DNA from: Micromonosporaceae bacterium
Lineage (GTDB): Bacteria > Actinomycetota > Actinomycetes > Mycobacteriales > Micromonosporaceae
NCBI GenBank assembly: GCA_009377645.1
Contig: WHTQ01000047.1
Coordinates: 1 to 33,287 of the forward strand
Direction of reading: 5' to 3'
Length of the DNA: 33,287 nt
Shown here: positions 30,511 through 33,287 of the stretch, one piece after another
Position numbering within the stretch: the first letter of the stretch is position 1
Layout of the letters: each line of letters starts with the position of its first letter
The notes under the pieces: generated by a model
What the model was told of the DNA's origin: nothing
The model's database searches: none
The model's input: only the letters and a program-made list of their open reading frames with translations
Translations under genes and position numbers: made by a program

Positions 30511-31511
30511 ATGGACAGGCGCAGATTGGGAACCAACGGACCCAAGGTGTCGCGGCTCGGGTTGGGCGCGATGGGTATGTCGGACATGTATGGCTCGGCG
30601 GACGACGCGGAGAGCATCGCCACGATCCATGCGGCGATCGACGCTGGAATCACGTTGATCGACACCGGGGATTTCTACGGATCGGGTCACAACGAGTTAC
30701 TGATCCGAGACGCGCTCGGGCAGCGCAGCCGCGACGATGTAGCGATCAGTGTCAAGTTCGGGACTCGGCGGAGCCCTGATGGCGGGTTTCAGCCGGCGTC
30801 GCCAGACACCGACCCGGTGGCGGTCAAGGACCGGCTGGCGTTCACGCTGCGCCGCTTGGGCACTGACCATGTCGACATCTACCGGCCGTCGCGGCTGAAC
30901 CCCAACGTCCCGTGGAGGACACTGTCGGCGCGATCGCCGACCTCGTCCAGGCGGGCTACGTGCGCTATATCGGCCTCTCCGAGGTGAGCGCAGTGACGCT
31001 GCGGAAGGCGGCCGCCGTGCACCCGATCAGTGACTTGCAGATCGAATACTCGCTGCTCTCCCGCGGCATCGAGGAGTCGATTCTGCCAACCGCCCGCGAG
31101 CTGGGAACCGGTGTCACCGCGTACGGCGTGCTTTCCCGGGGCCTGCTGTCGGGACACTGGAAGCCGGATCGGGAACTGACCGGCAACGACTTCCGGGGGC
31201 ACGTGCCGCGATTCCAGGGCGAGAACCTTAGGGCGAACCTGGCCCTGGTCGACGCACTGGAAAAGGTTGCGAAGTCCATGGGGATTACGGTCGCGCAGGT
31301 GGCCATCGCGTGGGTTGCCTCCCGCGGAACCGACATCGTGCCTTTGGTCGGTGCGCGCCGCCGCGACCGGCTTGCCGAGTCGCTTGCCGCCGCGGATCTG
31401 GCCCTCACCAAAGACCATCTCGCGGCGATCGAAGCGGCCATCCCGGCGGGTTCGGCGGCCGGTGACCGCTACCCCTCGCAGCAGATGGCGGTGCTCGACA
31501 GTGAGCGCTGA
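30511..31511 (+). pseudogene. Aldo/keto reductase with a single-base frameshift
   Basis: Two frames together give a full aldo/keto reductase of about 333 residues. Part one: SRLGLGAMGMSDMYGSADDA, DTGDFYGSGHNELLI (catalytic Asp and Tyr), VAISVKFGTR (Lys), [15 protein letters not shown]. Part two: [55 protein letters not shown] (NADPH-binding). The frame breaks in GTC-CCG at about 30907-30912; one additional C would restore [10 protein letters not shown] single-base loss in a C run may also be a sequencing error. GAGGAGGAG lies 5 nt before ATG 30511. Followed 13 bp later by an SDR gene. Confidence 0.82.
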
Positions 31512-31524
31512 CCAGTCGATAAAT

Positions 31525-32475
31525 ATGCCCAAGGTTGTCGTCATCACCGGGGCAGGTACCGGGATGGGCCGGCTCGCCGCGCAGGCACTCGCGCTGGCCG
31601 GCCACACCGTGTACGCCAGCATGCGGGGTATCGAGTCGCGCAATGCAGAGAAGGCCGCGGAGGTCCGAGCGTTCGCCGCGGAGCACGGCGTTGACCTTCG
31701 GCCCTTGGAACTCGACGTGCTCTCGGATGAGTCGACGCATGCCGCGGCGCACACCGTGCGGCACAACCAGGAGCGGCTCGACGTGCTGGTGCACAACGCC
31801 GCCCACCTCTACTTCGGGATCACCGAAGCCTTCCCGCCGGAGCAGATTCTGCGTGGGTTGGACACCAACGTGGTGGGTGCCCTGCGAGTCAACCGCGCCT
31901 TCCTGCCGATGATGCGGCACCAGCGGTCCGGCCTCCTGGTCTGGGTAGGCAGTGGCTCGACCAGGGTGGTCCCTCCGTTCCTTGGCCCGTATACCGCCGC
32001 GAAGGCCGCGTTCGACTCCTTCGCCGAGTCGATCAGCTACGAGACGATCGAGTTCGGTATCGACACGACGATCGTCATGCCGGGCATCTTCGTCGAGGGC
32101 ACCTCGCACTTCCCCAAAGCCGAGTTCCCGGCCGACGTCGAGGTGCAGCAGGAGTACCTCACGCTTTACCAGCCGTACCTAGACCGCAACGAGGAAGCCT
32201 CGCGGGGGATGACGCTCCCGGGCCTGACTCCGGACGTGCAGGGCGTCGCCGACGAGATCGTCCGCGTCGTCGACCTTCCTGCAGGCTCCCGCCCGTTCCG
32301 GACCACGGTCGACTACACCGGCGTCGGAGACGTCGCCGTCAATGAGGCGGCCGATCGGAGCCGCCGCCAGTTCATGCAGCGATTGACCATGCCCGACCTG
32401 CTACCGACCGGGCCCGGAGTCGTCGATGGCCTTGGCGTCGGCGAACTGGCAGTTCCTAAGCTGGACTCGGCGTAG
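31525..32475 (+). CDS. Short-chain dehydrogenase/reductase
   Basis: A 316-residue SDR. Cofactor motif TGAGTGMG (8-15); LELDV (adenine-ring Asp); HNAA at 90-93 in place of NNAG; Ser143/145 in WVGSGSTRV; catalytic YTAAK (Tyr156, Lys160); then MPGIFVEGT. The C-terminal extension after 200 is longer than in the shortest SDRs and may set the substrate. It likely oxidises or reduces a hydroxyl/keto group with NAD(P). Co-oriented with the broken aldo/keto reductase and the TetR gene. The ribosome-binding site is weak. Confidence 0.88.
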   Translation: MPKVVVITGAGTGMGRLAAQALALAGHTVYASMRGIESRNAEKAAEVRAFAAEHGVDLRPLELDVLSDESTHAAAHTVRHNQERLDVLVHNAAHLYFGITEAFPPEQILRGLDTNVVGALRVNRAFLPMMRHQRSGLLVWVGSGSTRVVPPFLGPYTAAKAAFDSFAESISYETIEFGIDTTIVMPGIFVEGTSHFPKAEFPADVEVQQEYLTLYQPYLDRNEEASRGMTLPGLTPDVQGVADEIVRVVDLPAGSRPFRTTVDYTGVGDVAVNEAADRSRRQFMQRLTMPDLLPTGPGVVDGLGVGELAVPKLDSA

Positions 32476-32579
32476 TGAACGCCAGAGCACACGCGACAGT
32501 GGGTGCGGGACCAACCACACACTGGCCCCGCATCCGCGCGTCGCGTTCGCGCACATGATCCGTATGACAGGAAGAGCAC

Positions 32580-33128
32580 ATGGCTGACACCGTTCTCACC
32601 CGACAGCAGATTCTCGCCACGACCGAGGATGTGCTGCGGCGGTACGGCCCGGCGAAGGCCAACGTCGCAGATGTCGCCCGCGACCTCGGAGTCAGCCCCG
32701 GGAGCATCTATCGCCACTTTCCGACCAAGGCGGCACTACGCGAAGCAGTCACCCGCGCCTGGCTCGACCGCACTCACGCGGGTCAAGACGAGATTGCCAC
32801 GAGTGATGCCCCCGCCTCGGAGCGGTTGCGCCAGTGGCTGACCGCGTTGTTCGACGCTAAGAAAAAGCACTCACGCGAGGAACCCGAGCTGTTCGCCACC
32901 TTCAGCGCGCTGACCGCCGAACACGGCGAAGTCGCCATCGAACACGTGCAGGATCTCACTCGACAGATCAGAACGATCATCCAGGCCGGCGTCGAAAGGC
33001 ATGAATTCTCCGACACGGACCTCGACGCGGCAGCGATCGCAGTCTTCCAAGCGACGGCCCCGTTCCACAACCCCCTGCACGTCACAGAATGGGCCAACCC
33101 CGGAATCGACGCGGTTTCCAAGCGGTGA
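32580..33128 (+). CDS. TetR-family transcription regulator
   Basis: A 182-residue protein: N-terminal HTH at about 8-52 (TRQQILATTEDVLRRYGPAK, NVADVARDLGVSPGSIYRHF, PTKAALREAVT), followed by a helical ligand-binding domain (LRQWLTALFDAKKKHSREEP; EHVQDLTRQIRTIIQAGVER; DAAAIAVFQAT). AGGAAGAG lies 5 nt before the ATG. It probably controls the SDR/aldo-keto reductase genes; the inverted repeat at 30414-30457 is a candidate site. Confidence 0.9.
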   Translation: MADTVLTRQQILATTEDVLRRYGPAKANVADVARDLGVSPGSIYRHFPTKAALREAVTRAWLDRTHAGQDEIATSDAPASERLRQWLTALFDAKKKHSREEPELFATFSALTAEHGEVAIEHVQDLTRQIRTIIQAGVERHEFSDTDLDAAAIAVFQATAPFHNPLHVTEWANPGIDAVSKR

Positions 33129-33145
33129 CAGACCTCGTCATCGCC

Positions 33146-33205
33146 GCCCTCTGTGTCAAGCTCTGATGAGGCAAGATCTGAACTAGAAACGTTGTCCCAG
33201 AGGGC
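33146..33205. repeat. Inverted repeat at probable left edge of an insertion sequence
   Basis: GCCCTCTG (33146-33153) and CAGAGGGC (33198-33205) form an 8-bp inverted repeat just before the transposase-like start. The terminal repeat of the IS cannot be defined, because its other end is outside the window. Confidence 0.3.
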
Positions 33206-33226
33206 GAGCGAGGAGTCTGTTCCCTA

Positions 33227-33287
33227 GTGAGTTCGACTGTTCAGCAGGTGCCTGATCCGGAGGTTCCGGCGAGGGCACGGTCGCGGA
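33227..33287 (+). CDS. Start of a probable IS transposase (partial, cut by the window edge)
   Basis: Twenty codons from GTG 33227 encode SSTVQQVPDPEVPARARSR, similar to the N-terminus of actinobacterial IS3-type transposase OrfA proteins, which continue into an HTH domain. GAGGAG lies 11 nt upstream. Only the first residues can be seen, so the family is tentative. Confidence 0.5.
   Translation, partial: MSSTVQQVPDPEVPARARSR

Noticed and set aside
1-33287. CRISPR array, rRNA and intact tRNA genes
   Set aside because: No regularly spaced direct repeats of CRISPR length, and no rRNA or complete tRNA cloverleaf, were recognised.

Overview
The window is high-GC DNA (roughly 70% or more, with many GTG starts, ATGA/GTGA gene overlaps and leaderless regulators). 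It comes from an actinomycete, most likely of the Micromonosporaceae type. This placement rests on composition, a DUF222-HNH gene, a MarR-free set of ArsR/Crp regulators, an actinobacterial ACR3/ArsC pair and DUF6410-like membrane protein content; it is not a species identification.

Layout. 1-3089: the C-terminus of a secreted S8-type protease, a PQ-loop membrane protein, a VOC protein, a VOC remnant and a creatininase-family amidohydrolase. 3098-12485: a DUF222-HNH endonuclease gene split in two by an integrated element of about 7,876 bp (cores at 4395-4396 and 12271-12272). The element encodes a large serine integrase, a small zinc-motif protein, a candidate recombination directionality factor, a primase-helicase, small unknown proteins, one HK97-type capsid protein and a divergent module of three small genes. 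It carries no portal, terminase, protease or tail gene, so it looks like a phiRv1-like prophage satellite. Joining the two gene halves at the TT core restores one 503-residue reading frame.

12627-16187: a small membrane protein, then an operon read leftwards: ribbon-helix-helix regulator, VOC protein, DrrA-type ABC ATPase, frameshifted ABC-2 permease and a nucleotidyltransferase. Three 8-bp-spaced operator repeats lie at the RHH start. 16397-27276: a metal/metalloid region: a MerA-like flavoprotein disulfide reductase; a Cys-rich ArsM-like methyltransferase coupled to a Tes-like (COG1964-type) radical SAM enzyme; a membrane protein; a Crp-family regulator; a second methyltransferase; an arsR-acr3-arsC operon; an LCP cell-wall ligase; and a CDF metal exporter divergent from an ArsR/SmtB sensor.

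27353-33287: a HIT-like protein, a polytopic membrane protein, an SdpR-type ArsR/SRPBCC pair, a collapsed XRE regulator, a frameshifted aldo/keto reductase followed by an SDR and a TetR regulator, and the first codons of a probable IS transposase at the right edge. Decay is frequent: a truncated VOC, two frameshifts, a lost stop codon and an internally deleted XRE gene.

The main discovery candidate is the 7.9-kb element. Its junctions can be placed to the base. Its reconstructed attP is a 50-bp imperfect palindrome ending 7 bp upstream of the integrase start. Integration would exchange the integrase's own upstream region for the host gene's promoter. Its only structural gene is a capsid.
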